Below are positions 12,318 through 23,468 of a DNA stretch of 64,000 nt, piece after piece. This stretch comes from Leptodontidium sp. MPI-SDFR-AT-0119 (Eukaryota; Ascomycota; Leotiomycetes; Helotiales; Leptodontidiaceae): the NCBI GenBank assembly GCA_020726505.1, contig JAHLEZ010000011.1, positions 1,736,001 to 1,800,000 on the forward strand. Direction: 5' to 3'. The position numbers and the translations under genes were made by a program. Every line of letters starts with the position of its first letter. Positions within the stretch are counted from its first letter, which is position 1. The notes below the pieces were generated by a model, which had not been told where the DNA came from, searched no databases, and was given only the letters and a program-made list of their open reading frames with translations.

Positions 12318-14315
12318 CTATGTAGAAACGTAGTGGGGGGTGACAGGATCGGTGCCATAGACTTCAAAGGCATGGACAAATTCGAAGAAACTGGCTTTGT
12401 AACTCCGTTCCTGAGTCGTTAAATTGACGTACCTTAAAATTATAGAATTAGCATCATCCAAGTTGCTCATGGTAGCAAAAATAAAATAACTTACTGAACA
12501 CCGAACTTATCCTGATACCCCGCCGACCACTCCAAATTATCAACAATACTCCAAGCCAACGCCCCAACAACATTCACACCTTCACTAATTGCCATCAAGA
12601 TAGCCTGCATATAATCTCGGTAGTAACTGCTCCTGATCGGGTCATAGAGGATATCGGCTTTGATTGTTTTCAACAATTCAAAGGGTTCAGCGAAGCCGAA
12701 TTCGGTGACGGCGATTCCGCCTGCCGGCTTCCACGTGTCTTGAATGTAGTGCAAGAATACCGGAACCCAGTCTGTGGCTTTGTGAAGCCAAGGTGAAAGG
12801 GGGTCTGCTGCAGGGCCGATGTTCCAACCTCCTGAAGAGGATGCATAGGTGTAGGTTGTGTTTGCGCAGGTGGGGTAGAGCGGGTGGGAAGCATTACTTG
12901 TGCAAGCATCTATCCCAGAGTCCGGAGCTATTCAAGTCAGTTGCGTGTCCTCTAGACCTCTAGAAATACTTACCCATATAAAACTGTGAAGTATAGGCGT
13001 CATGAGCAAAAACATCAGACGACCCATTAATCACAGTCTTCTCCTCTTCCGAAAAATCGGGCAAGAATCCCGAGACATACTCCTTCAAATACTGAGGATA
13101 GTCTCCATTGAGGAAGACTGGATTGGCAAACCAGCCTTCGTTGAAATCCCAAGCTCTCTGAACTGCAATGGCATCTTCGCTAGAGTTCGTAAGGGGAATT
13201 TTGTATCCGCCATTCGTTTTGAAGGAGATGGTTCCGTTTAGTCCCATCGATTTGCCGAGACGGTACGCTTTACTCTGTGCAAGCAGGACGTGGTGGCCGC
13301 ACCAGTATGGCTGTTGCTTCTTGGGAATTGTGGTGTTGGTGAAGTAGTTATCTGGAAGGGGATAGGTGTTGCTGGGCATGTCAGCAAACAGAACTTCAGC
13401 ACGAAGCCCGAACTCACCAGAAGACGATCGGTTCGTTCACAGTGAACCATCGCGGAACTTTGTTGCCGTATCGCTCAAAGACAACTTGTGCATAATTGAC
13501 AAAGTCGTCTACGATTTGGCCTCCAAGCCAACCTCCGTAACTGTTCTGCAAATTGAGTGGTAGGTCCCAGTGATACAACGTGACGGCAGGTTCAACTCCG
13601 TACTCGATGCATGTATTGATAACATCGTCATAATGAGCAAGTGCAAGCTCATTGACAGGACCGTTTCCGAAAGGAAAGATCCGAGACCAACTGAGAGAGA
13701 ACGAGTAGGTCTTCACACCGAGTGCAGCAATGCGCGCAATGTCTGACCAGAATCAGCAATCATGTACTCAAGACTTTCAGTACCCCACTTACCTTGCTTG
13801 TACAAATAATACTGGTTATTAGCAACATCTCCCGTCTGATTCGCAACAGAATATCCCGTGACTCGATGCAGTAAGACATCCCATATCGAAGGTCCTCTCC
13901 CTTCATCCTTCGCGGCGCCTTCCACCTGATACGCAGCACTCGCCACGCCCCACCAAAACCCAGCAGGAAATTTCCAGCTCTCGTTTTTGACTGTCATGGG
14001 AATCTGCTGTCCGGCTGGGAAGGGATCATAATATAATCCTGGAGGAGGGATGAGTTCATGTGTTGGAACCGGTGTTGCTGAAACGGTCGTGGTGACTTCT
14101 GCTGTCGAGACAGAGCCGACGAAAAGGTTCCAGAGATCCTCAACGTTGACAGTAATTACGGATGTAAAGGCTGCTGGGTTTGAGATTGCGGTGCCGTTGG
14201 ATGAGATTGTTGCTGTTGGCGGTGTGATGGGAGCCGAGACTGAAGAACCGGAAGTTGCATTTTGTGAAGCAGCCAGCCTCGAGAAAAGTATAAGTGAGAA
14301 GAGTAGCAGTATCAT
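12318..14315 (-). CDS. Secreted GH1 beta-glucosidase
   Basis: Five exons on the minus strand: 14315-13793, 13742-13418, 13371-12974, 12927-12495 and 12432-12318, giving 597 residues. The start is the ATG at 14315; the frame upstream begins only with GTG. An N-terminal signal peptide (MILLLFSLILFSRLAAS) is followed by about 90 Ser/Thr-rich residues that ordinary GH1 enzymes lack. The catalytic domain starts at FPAGFWWGVASAAYQVEG. The acid/base Glu is in FTVNEP, and the putative nucleophile Glu is in AVTEFGF, where the usual motif is (I/V)TENG. GH1 enzymes hydrolyse terminal non-reducing beta-D-glucosyl residues by a retaining mechanism. Every junction restores the frame with standard GT-AG signals. 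Secretion suggests extracellular cello-oligosaccharide or glucoside use, possibly alongside the divergent glucanase-like gene. Confidence 0.88.
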
Positions 14316-15011
14316 ATTTGAGTCTAGAAACACAACAAGTTACGTCTTTCTAGGCTTTGGCGTCGAAGGGACTGTGGTATATGTAAGTGCAGGATGAGAC
14401 GTGGTTGAAGGAGCTGCACGAATACTGTCAACAAATGTTGAATAGCAGCCAAACCGAAGATCACAGCATGGGACTTATGATCAATTCTGTATTTCGTAAT
14501 TGCGAGTACCCTTAAGCAATAACACATCGAAAACGGCCCTTTTGTGGAAACCATCTTCCAGACAATGACGTGGAGGCCACCCCTAGATCCAGTCAAAAGC
14601 CCAGCAATGCCTGACAATCGGCTGGTCCTTCCTAGAAAGAGTCTTTTCTGGTCAATCTGCATTCAGGAACTGGGAAATAGCGTGATGAGGAATCTTTAGA
14701 AGGTTATTTAGTAGCTTTTACCCCGCCAGAATGATGGAAGAGGGAATGATTATCAACCCCGCAACACCCCGCACTTGCCGAGCCGTCATCTGAAAGATCA
14801 TCCCACTATTTGAAAGCTTGCTGAGCTGTGCCAATGATCTTGGAGGTTTATGATTGGTACTGATGGAGGCAAGTTTTCTAAGCTATGCCTCTAAGCAAAG
14901 GGGGATTCCTAAACCAAAGAGAGAAGGTCCAATATAATATATCATAATATCTCGCTTCATTCATGGAGGGGGAAAAAGAAGGTTGTAACAAGTCACTGCT
15001 GATACTTCAAG
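14316..15011. promoter_or_regulatory. Divergent intergenic region between GH1 and the GH162-like gene
   Basis: About 700 bp separate two head-to-head genes for secreted carbohydrate-active enzymes, so this must hold both promoters. No coding frame with support was found and I did not identify specific operator sites. The shared region could allow co-regulation; that is inference. Confidence 0.4.
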
Positions 15012-16971
15012 ATGCATTTCTCTGAAAACCTCTACCCAATCCTGGCAATGGTCCGGGTTTTGGTCTACACAGCTCCAACACTTGCCAGCCCAGCATCTCC
15101 AGACCAACAATCTCAGCCACCAAAATGTCGATTCTCGCCAACATACGCCCAAAAAGACATCCTGAACAACCCCGATCCTTTCATATCAGACTTCCTCTAC
15201 TGGGAGGGGGAATTCCACCAAAACAACGTCAGCTACAACTCCTTCAACGGCATGTCATACGACGGAACTCTCCTCGACGAAACATCCGGGCTGGCAACAA
15301 CGAAACATCCTTTCAGCGCCGCGAGCAAAGAGTCATTGCAAATCATGATTTATACGCATGCCCTAGCTGGATCTCAAAAAGCTGCGCGGTTTCTCTCGCC
15401 TGATGATCCAAAGCAGGCACCGAGTGTTGCGTTCAAGATTGTGGCTTTGAAACTTAAGACGTATTTGAAATTCAATGAGACGTATCCTGGATTTGGTGGT
15501 TTCATTCCTTGGTATACGGGTGACTCGATTGATATAACACCGACTCCGGATTGGGTCAATCGAGTTCCTGCGCTGGACAATGGGTAAGCATGATCTTGCG
15601 AGACAGAACAGATTGGGCTAACGATCGTGTGTCAGTGAGTTGATCTGGGCAGTCTATGGACTCATCCAAGTCCTGGAGACTAGCAACGACCCAGAATACC
15701 GCAAGCTTGCAAAGAGCTGGCAGAGTTGGCTTGACTACACGAAGTCCACAGTTGCCAAGGTGAGGATTCCCACTCGTACAATGTCAAGTCGCCTGCGATT
15801 AATTAATGAATAGGTTTTCTATCCCGGTAATGGCAGAGTGTGTGCAGTGACAACCCTAGACCAGTCATTACACGTCAATGACCCTCGACAGAACTACACC
15901 TGTGAAGGTTCAGGTGTATTGAATGACCCATACGAAGGAGAGCTCTTCACGTGGTGGCTGTACTTCTTCGGGGGACTGTCTCGAAAAGACAAGGATTTAT
16001 TGTGGCAAGTCAAGCGGCCACAGCTCGTCAGCGTGGATTATAACATGGGAGGCGTAGGGCCAATAACAGTCCAAAAAGGTAGGCCTAACCACTCCAGTTA
16101 CACGACGTGGTATCTGACTTTCGGTCCTCCCAGGCTTTTGGTTCTCTAGCCACGAGCAATGGAAAGTTCTCGAAATGCCATACTACGACGTCGATTTAGT
16201 CAAGTGAGTACTTCTACAAGTATCCCGCCCATGCGACTCGCACTGACTTTACAAAGGCGTTTGTTCTACAACGCCGAAAGAGTACGAACTTGTAACTCCG
16301 CCGTGACAAAGAATCCTGGGCTATTCGCATCAGTGAACAACTCAACAGATCCCACCACTGGTGAAATTATCGGATACATCTCCAACGCCGGTATCCCATC
16401 AATCTCATTCCAGACAGAGCAAGAATTAGATGTGATAACACCTTACGGTGTATTTCCGACCGTCTATCTTGACAAAGCTGTCGGAATGGCATGGTGGAAG
16501 AACATGGCTGATGGAAAGAAAATGCAGAGTGAGACTCGAAATGACTCTACTCTCTACGAAGGGAATTTACTAATTTAGGTCGACAGATCCATACGGAAGT
16601 AGCGAGTCTGCTCGAATTGATGGGACGGCTACTTCATCGTTCGTTTCCTGGGACAGTAAGATCACAACTGTGATTGCTGTACTGGATGGTGTGGGGGTTT
16701 TTGTTCGTGAGAAGATGAAGCGGGATGGTATTTACAAGGAGTTCGTCTCCGTAACTCAGGTAAGTCTGTGGCTTTGTATCTTTGCACCAACTCTTTGAGG
16801 TTCTTTCTTTCCTTTGGAGTGCCGTACCCGCCTGGCAGAAAGGTAGCTAATATGAAGCAGCGAGAATACGGGGCAGTATTCGAGAATCTCAAGGGAGAGC
16901 AGGTAAAACTGTGCCTTCCGAATGCCAGAATCCCGGACAAGGGGCTGCTAGATTATACACAATGTAGATAA
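15012..16971 (+). CDS. Putative secreted endo-beta-1,2-glucanase (GH162-like)
   Basis: Seven exons (15012-15583, 15636-15759, 15814-16078, 16134-16203, 16257-16528, 16587-16759, 16861-16971) give 528 residues. The N-terminus has a hydrophobic leader, with a second Met at residue 13 that would also give a signal-like start. The protein looks like the glycoamylase-like alpha/alpha-barrel group. Landmarks are GFGGFIPWY (about 158-167), VPALDNGELIWAVYGL (about 186-200), the acidic cluster DPYEGELFTWWLYFF (about 272-286) and VYLDKAVGMAWWKNM near 415. GH162 fungal enzymes use an acidic pair in comparable regions; here Glu274/276 and Asp446 or Asp457 are candidates. Substrate assignment is from memory of the family, not alignment. 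It could be another glycoamylase-like family. The penultimate intron (16529-16586) uses the second of two possible AGs. Confidence 0.6.
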
Positions 16972-17633
16972 GTGAGGGCATATACTCCTAGCATCAGCAC
17001 TTGTTGGGCCGTATACACATATCCTGTAGCACAACATCTTGCCTGGTGTGCAGCGACCCTGATAGCCATAAAGTAGCCAAAACACGAGGTACAGCAACAA
17101 GTCTCCGGTGATTTCAATCGCACCAATGTCTCCAGTAAAAGTAACACATGCACTTCGAAACGCTTATCCTTCAGGGAATATGTAACTAGCACAGAAACTC
17201 CCCGTTGCCACCCCTCGAGACTTCTTTCAATTCTTGAAGACCTCCATGTTAAGACCCGACAAGTGCTCATAGACATGAGAAATCTTTTATTCTATCAAAT
17301 GCTTGAGACCATGCACCAGCTTCGTGCGATCACCACTTTTAAAAAGGGAGAGTGATGTCACACAATGTATAGACAGAAAGGCCATTCAGGATGGGAGCCA
17401 GGTCGTCGAACGACATTGCGCCATACGGAGCATCTGGTCTCGGGTATAATCGTTTACTTGATGCGCTCTTCAACAGAGAGCCAAGGAGCACTGAATCGCA
17501 TGCAGTTCTCAGTTGCTCGCCATTGTTCCGAGGACATAGGGTTTCGGAGCGCTAGTACCGTCGAATGGTCTCTTCTACCAAACACTAGCATTCGGAGAGT
17601 GCTTCTTCTCTTCGTTTCATTGTGGCATCTGGA
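16972..17633. other. Intergenic between convergent genes
   Basis: Plus- and minus-strand genes converge here. No supported coding frame, RNA gene or repeat was recognised. Confidence 0.4.
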
Positions 17634-18461
17634 TCAATTAGCTGACGTTTCGCTCTCGGTTCCAGCATGAGCTTTACCAATGACGATACTCAGAACCGCA
17701 AGAGTTCCCACGACCCAAAGACCATGAATATCCAAATCAGAATACCCTCCACGCTCCACCAAACAAGTCATAGCCTTGAAATCCTCCGCCTTTCCAACCA
17801 CCCAAGAAATCTCCATCCACCTGAAATGAGCTTCTCGTCTTGCGCCCTGATATACTCCATTAGCAGCCTCGGCTTCAACTTGGGCTTCCACCATCAGGTA
17901 CTTGTCTGCCAAAACAGCAATTGCTGTCAATATCCGCAAGGAGACTTTCCGAGGAACTCTCCTGTTGCGGCCATGCACGATATCTAGCAGGATCTTCATT
18001 GCGCGAGGGTCATCATCCGGTAGAGGGTCCTCCACACTCCCTTCAGAACCACGGACACATCCCTCTCTGAACCCATCGCGTTGTAGCATTGCTCTGAACA
18101 CTGGACTGACGAGCTTCATGTGTTTGGAACTGACGAGCATGTTGATCTCAATATCTGGCAGGGTCTTTTCGTCTTCGTCGTCGCGTAAACCAGATGTTGT
18201 GATGTCAGGGCCAAGGGAACCCCTCTCAGCTCTCGTTTCTTGCCTCCATGATGTGTCATGAGGGTGTTATCGGGTTCAACCTCAATCTCCTCGGCTGCGT
18301 CTCCGTTGTTCGTAACCTCTAATATCGGTTCCACCAGCTCAGATCTATTCCACATCCACTGAATTCTCCCTTGCTTGTATTTTGGCCTTCTTCTTCGCGG
18401 GTTGGGATAGCTGCAGAAGCAGATCGCCGTCGGGATCGAACGTATGCTTTTCGGCTAGCAT
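17634..18461 (-). CDS. BTB/POZ domain protein
   Basis: The C-terminal exon is secure: NMLVSSKHMKLVSPVFRAM, then a LPDDDPRAMKILLDIVHG stretch and LTAIAVLADKYLMVEA, which is the fungal BTB fold (MRVSSKHL...SPVFKAML type). An upstream minus-strand exon in another frame encodes MLAEKHTFDPDGDLLLQL, the typical strand that opens these domains, starting at the ATG at 18461. The two parts must be joined by an intron between about 18200 and 18375. A possible pair is donor GTGGAT at about 18366 and acceptor after GAGCTGAG at about 18230, but the donor is weak and the join is not certain; a frameshift is the alternative. BTB domains mediate dimerisation or Cul3 binding. The specific role is unknown. Confidence 0.68.
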
Positions 18462-19100
18462 AGTTCGTTGTATCAGCTCGTCTTGTTGTGTAAGTGGTCT
18501 TTGAATTGTTGGATAGGGGAGGACTTGGAGTTGTTCTTGGGAACTTGGAAACTTGGGAACTCGTGTTTGCTGCAAAGGAGGCTGATGAAGTGGAGATTGA
18601 GATTCAGGGTGCTGCTGCAGGTTCCCCAGACTGAGCCACAGTACTGGAGCTTGGGCCACACACTTGGCAGATTCGGGTCGCTTAGACTTGCTTCTTGTCC
18701 CCTGATGGGTTCGCCTGGACGGGGCAGGAAGTAAATAGAGCACATTTGGAGCTCACGCCTTCACTTCACAAGAGGAATATATAGTCTTTTGCACCAACAT
18801 ACAGAAATGCTTTTTAGGAAAATCCCAATAGAAAATATGCTGTCCGAATTCCGCTTAGCAAACGAGACAGATTGATCACACTCATTTAAATCAATTCTGC
18901 AAAGAGTAGACCGCAAATCGATGAAATCATTCGCTTAGGTGATGAGAAGTCCAAATTCTTAGAACCTGAGAGGATCTCAACTCATAAGATCTCTTAATTT
19001 CGTTACTTTTTCTGATTTTTAAGACCAAATAACCAAGTGCCGCTGCTGCCGGCAAACATCTAACTTCTTCAAAACACTCACGCTCAGCTCAGATCCAGCC
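18462..19100. other. Intergenic
   Basis: Upstream of the BTB ATG the same frame stays open to about 18743 without a second ATG, so a longer N-terminus through an unseen exon is possible. Otherwise nothing was recognised. Confidence 0.35.
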
Positions 19101-20605
19101 TCAAGTCCGCTTGCTCTTCATATTCTCAAGTTCCATCTCCCCTCCCTCCTGAGCTGAAAGGTACATTCCCTGAAACGGCATCGGCAAACCCGGCGGTCCC
19201 GTATTTCTCCGCTCAGCTTTATTCCGCGACTCTCCTACATGCCCCTCCGACTTCCTCAGAATCCTCTGCGTGGATGAAGAACTCTGAGGAGGCTGCTTGG
19301 AGCCCGCCTCCGCTTTTAGAACTTCTTCCCTCGCTGCTTTATTCCGATAAACCACTCCCCATCCACTCGCCACGCCACCGATAATTTCCCATCCGAAGAG
19401 AACCGGTAGAGATCTCCCGAGTTGGTTGTTGCAACCTCCAGACCAGACTTGGAATAGGATACTCACGATCTGATGGCCGGGGAGTGCATATCCCAACCTG
19501 TAGAGTCCCGGACTCAACTCGAAAGGGAAGATTGTCGATGTGATGTTGATGATAGCCCAGGGTAGTACGAAAAATGTGAGGAAGGACAACGGCACAAATG
19601 CGGTAGCGGCGTCGAGAACGAGGAAGTTGACGTGCATGTAAAGCCACATCGCCATCCACGTGAGCATGAATTGGCCGCCTGTGACACCCCAGTCTTCTTT
19701 GAAAATCCAGACGTATCCGGCGAGTGTGAGGGAGGCGAGGAATGTGTAGCTGATGGCGACGATCATCCGGATTAGTCCGACGTGGAGACTGGAAAGATAG
19801 CCGTAGATGCCGAATTGATGCGAGATTCCGTTTAATGCCATGAGGAAGAAGAATTGCTGGATTATAGGCAGCACTAGGGTGACGGTGTTGTATAATACCT
19901 TGGTGCCTTGTGGGGTAGGCATTATGTTTATTGACGATGCGGAAATTGGATTCATGAGCGCCAATGTAGCGTTTGGGTCGTTTGTGTTCAGAAACTGCAC
20001 AGCGGAAGTGCCATTGAGGGACCCGTAAATAGTTCCAGCCGCTCCAATAAGCGTCTGCATGTTTGACAGAATGTAACCCGACTGTACAGTTGGGTAGCGA
20101 GCTTCATTATACTATTGATTAATTTTATGAGCCATGGAAACTATAAATGTCCTGTATGGTTGCTGTGACTTACCACATAGGTCAAAGTGTTACTCGAATT
20201 ATATCCAGCAGCAGCAATCCCGCCTCCGAGAGCAGCTGATAACCGACTGGATGCTCCATCTTGAGCAACGATTGCCGCCCAGTAATCTCCCCTGCACACC
20301 GCATTCCGGATATCTTCAACTGTGCGAAATTCGTCGGGCGAATGAAAATGCAAGGTCGGAAACTTGTCTCCTTTCAAGGCGGAGTACCCAGCCGACAAGG
20401 ATTGCCCAATAACTCCACCATCATAATCGACGGCCAAAATGTTCAATCGATGGGCCCTTGACGGACTTTTATAAAGGGAGCCGTAGAGATATGACATGAC
20501 GACGAAGAACATCATAATTACAGACAGAGATGACATGACCACGCCAATGACGAAGGGTTTACGCTTCCCATTCCAGAACGGATCTGTCCAGAGTAGGCGT
20601 GCCAT
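19101..20605 (-). CDS. SNG1-family membrane protein (DUF3533)
   Basis: Two exons, 20605-20174 and 20111-19101, with a 62-bp intron (GTAAGT...AATAG), give 480 residues. The N-terminal cytosolic piece leads into a first membrane segment (VIGVVMSSLSVIMMFFVVMS), then a large extracytosolic domain with LNILAVDYDGGVIGQSL and the DYWAAI region typical of DUF3533. Five or so C-terminal membrane segments follow (VLPIIQQFFFLMALNG, MIVAISYTFLASLTLAGYV, NFLVLDAATAFVPLSFL and others) and then a basic, Ser-rich tail. This is the architecture of yeast Sng1, linked to nitrosoguanidine resistance and plasma-membrane lipid asymmetry. Role here is by family only. Confidence 0.82.
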
Positions 20606-21884
20606 GATTGTGATGTGTGTTGACAGCGGAAATAAAGTAGTGAGAAACGGTTTGCTAAAAGAAAATGGCCGAAATGCAAAGAAAGCCGTCCTGATAAAGT
20701 TGTAACTTTACAGACATGACCGACAGGAAAGAGACAGCAAACAAGAATAACGATTAAGCTTAGTTATAAGGTATCAACCATCGAATCTAGATGGGACGTC
20801 ATCCCTTTTCGTTCAAGGGGTATCGCATGAGTTCTCCATAACTGTTTTCCTAGTCTGAGACCCTTCGCTTCTTTCTCGCTTCTTCGCGCCTTCGATATCT
20901 CCGCATCCGTATGCACGATTACTAGCAGGAATCGACTGAAATACAAGCATTAAAATCTATAGGGCGTCGAACTTCGTCTTAAATCTGTTGGATTGTTCGA
21001 CTCCTTTCAAGCATTCAGCTGAATCATTTTCTGACCAGATGTGGTTGCACTGGGGTAGCTTGAGATACTTTGCGCTTCCCACTTGCACAAACCTTTGGGA
21101 ATTTGAGACCAGAACCAAGAAGCTGGGCGAACACTTCAAATTGGCGTCCCACTCCGTCGGTCCCTTCGAATCATGCGAATCCTTAAAAATAGACAATGCG
21201 GAATCATGGAGATAACTCATTTCCCGCTGCAGACATGTTTTCTCCGTCGCGGCATTGGAACGTCGGGCCGCCAGCTAGGGAGATTGCCTTTCGGACAACG
21301 CTTGAAGGCCGAAAGGCCGAGCGGCATCGGCAACTTTCACGGCAGCGTCGAGTAGGAGCAACTATTATTGACGATATAGACCGTATCCCCCGTCTTCTGT
21401 GGGTTGGAGAGAAAGAGAACCAGATTTATAGAGTGCTGATGTGCAAATACACTTGATGGTGTTTTGCCATTTCGCTTTCGGACAGGGCATCGATGAGAAG
21501 CGGAATTCTTCAACAATTATGAACACCCCCTGGAGCGTGAAGTTTGGTATTATTTCAATCTGGGATAAAAAGCAGCAATCCCTTTCAAAGACGCGCGGAA
21601 AGATGACAATGGACAGACTGCCGATTCTTCGAAATCGGAACCTATCCTCCTTCGGCGCACGAAATCGCGACATCTGCTGAGGGGAAGAGAAAAGGACAAG
21701 CATCTGCAAGTACAACATAAACCGAGATTTTAATGGTTGATCTTCAAAAATGGCGTGAAGTACTAAACCAATAGAACAAGATCGAAGGCTCAGATTCTGA
21801 ACTAATCATCTGAATTCCCAAGGAGGACAACCATTCTCATTTGCGACGTTATTCATTCAGCTACCAAAGCGAATGAGAAGGGAC
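20606..21884. other. Intergenic, no supported gene
   Basis: About 1.3 kb. Several frames of 60-117 codons occur on both strands but overlap each other, start mostly at non-ATG codons and show no domain. No repeat or RNA gene was recognised. Confidence 0.4.
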
Positions 21885-22613
21885 CTATTCTCGAATCCAC
21901 TCCAGGATTCTCGCCCAAATCTTCACCCCATCATGATCCATCTCAGCTTTCTCCGCCAATTCTTCCTTCTTGTCCCCATCAACGCCCATATACGCTGGCG
22001 CATGTGCGAGTAAAGTCCTCGCCAAGTCCGCATTCAACTCCGGATGTCCTTGGAACGTCATAATCGTATTCTCCTCACTCAGAAACGATTGATTCCTATC
22101 CGCCAGCGCAACGAAACCCTTAGCAGGCATCTTGATCTCTCTCGCATGGAATTCATGCAATTGCAAAACTCCATTTGGCGCAAAAGGGAACATCTTCTTC
22201 CCTGCATCCGTAAGGGCGATTTTCGTGACGCCAATCTCAGCCGCACTCTCCATGCTGCCGACACTTCCTCCGAAGGTAACGCATGTCGTTTGGTGGCCCC
22301 AACATATCCCGACGATTTTCTGTTTGGGAAACTCTTGGGCTGTTGTTCGGAGATAGTTCTGAAGCTTGAGGACCCAAGGGTCACTGCCCATGGGATCGGC
22401 TGTTCCTCCACTCAAGACGATCAAATCGTATTTGGTTGGATCTGGATGGATTTGTGCCACAATGGGATCATAGAAATCGATTGTTGGTGGCACAGTGTCG
22501 GAATTGAGAGAAGATGCAGATGCAATAGCTATTTCAAATGAAGCCTTGATACCGGCCGTGTTTGGCGAGGCGAGGCCGTTGAGCAACACTGCGATCTTGA
22601 GAGGTGTTGTCAT
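21885..22613 (-). CDS. Class I glutamine amidotransferase-like protein
   Basis: Single-exon gene of 242 residues. The GATase1 catalytic triad is present: nucleophile Cys in VGICWGHQ (about residue 103) and the His-Glu pair in FQGHPEL (about 192-194). The oxyanion region is in IVLSGGTADPMG. It is a free-standing amidotransferase domain of the type found in many fungi, resembling GMP-synthase glutaminase domains but without a fused synthetase. Such proteins hydrolyse glutamine or, in gamma-glutamyl-peptidase-like members, glutathione adducts; the substrate here is unknown. It lies divergent to the ammonium transporter, which may be coincidence. Confidence 0.85.
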   Translation of the reverse strand: MTTPLKIAVLLNGLASPNTAGIKASFEIAIASASSLNSDTVPPTIDFYDPIVAQIHPDPTKYDLIVLSGGTADPMGSDPWVLKLQNYLRTTAQEFPKQKIVGICWGHQTTCVTFGGSVGSMESAAEIGVTKIALTDAGKKMFPFAPNGVLQLHEFHAREIKMPAKGFVALADRNQSFLSEENTIMTFQGHPELNADLARTLLAHAPAYMGVDGDKKEELAEKAEMDHDGVKIWARILEWIRE

Positions 22614-23468
22614 GGTGGCAAATATCTTGTGAGTTGAAGTTGCAGGTTTAGGTTAACCAGAATATATTTCATATTCTTTATATTGTTTGAAAGCTGTGAA
22701 TTCTTCTACAGATGCAAACCCCAAGGCCCTAGAAGTATTTCAAAGGTGGAACAGATGCTATCGCGACATCTTCATGAAGAGTGGGAGGCCGGAAGGCACA
22801 ACAATAGTGGGATGTTATTCGCGAACTCTTCCGAGTTTTCAGCTACATGCCTGCAGCTTGCCGTAAACGCCTCCCGTCACCACAAACCCGACTCCATGGC
22901 TAGGTTTTGGACCTGCATACACATGTCCTGCTGTGTTGCCGTGATTGGAATGGAGTGTAATACAATCAGAGGAAATGCACTTCCTAGATATAGTTCTGAC
23001 CTTCCCCTTCAACAAACACGATCCACTGGCGGCGACCAGCTTATCAAGCCTCGAAGCGTTGCCCGATGTGGAGACCAAATCCCAAGACCCAACACAACGC
23101 CAAGCGTCTTATCAGTTGGAGCTTGATCCATACAAGGTTCCTGACAGGTCTTCGCCCTCACTTGGCAATCTTGTAAGATGGGGATTGGGAGCTGCAACAA
23201 GTCAAACATCACGACGACCAAGGGAAATGCACTTTGAGGCCTGCTCGCCAAGCCGCTTGACATTCCGAGGGAAGCTTTGGTGGTGCCCATGGGCAAGATA
23301 AGGATCATTAAACTGTCGGAGAAGAGAGATGAAAATAGAAGAAAGCGCGTGGGTGGGATGGGAATATAAAGAGGATGGACCGCCTCGTGGTCCCCGGGTT
23401 GTCTGCGAAGAAAATCTCTCTTTATCGGTACCGAGAAGTCCCAGAAGGCTACAGGAACAGACGCAAAA
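22614..23468 (+). promoter_or_regulatory. Intergenic region and ammonium-transporter promoter with GATA sites
   Basis: This region separates the divergent amidotransferase and ammonium transporter genes. It contains three HGATAR-type sites: TGATAAG on the minus strand at 23040-23046 and 23108-23114, and AGATAAG on the plus strand at 23296-23302. These are the recognition sequence of the fungal nitrogen GATA activator AreA/Nit2. A TATAAA box lies at 23365-23370, about 100 bp before the ATG. A long minus-strand open frame overlapping this region (23009-23734) is antisense to the transporter and not considered coding. Confidence 0.55.
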
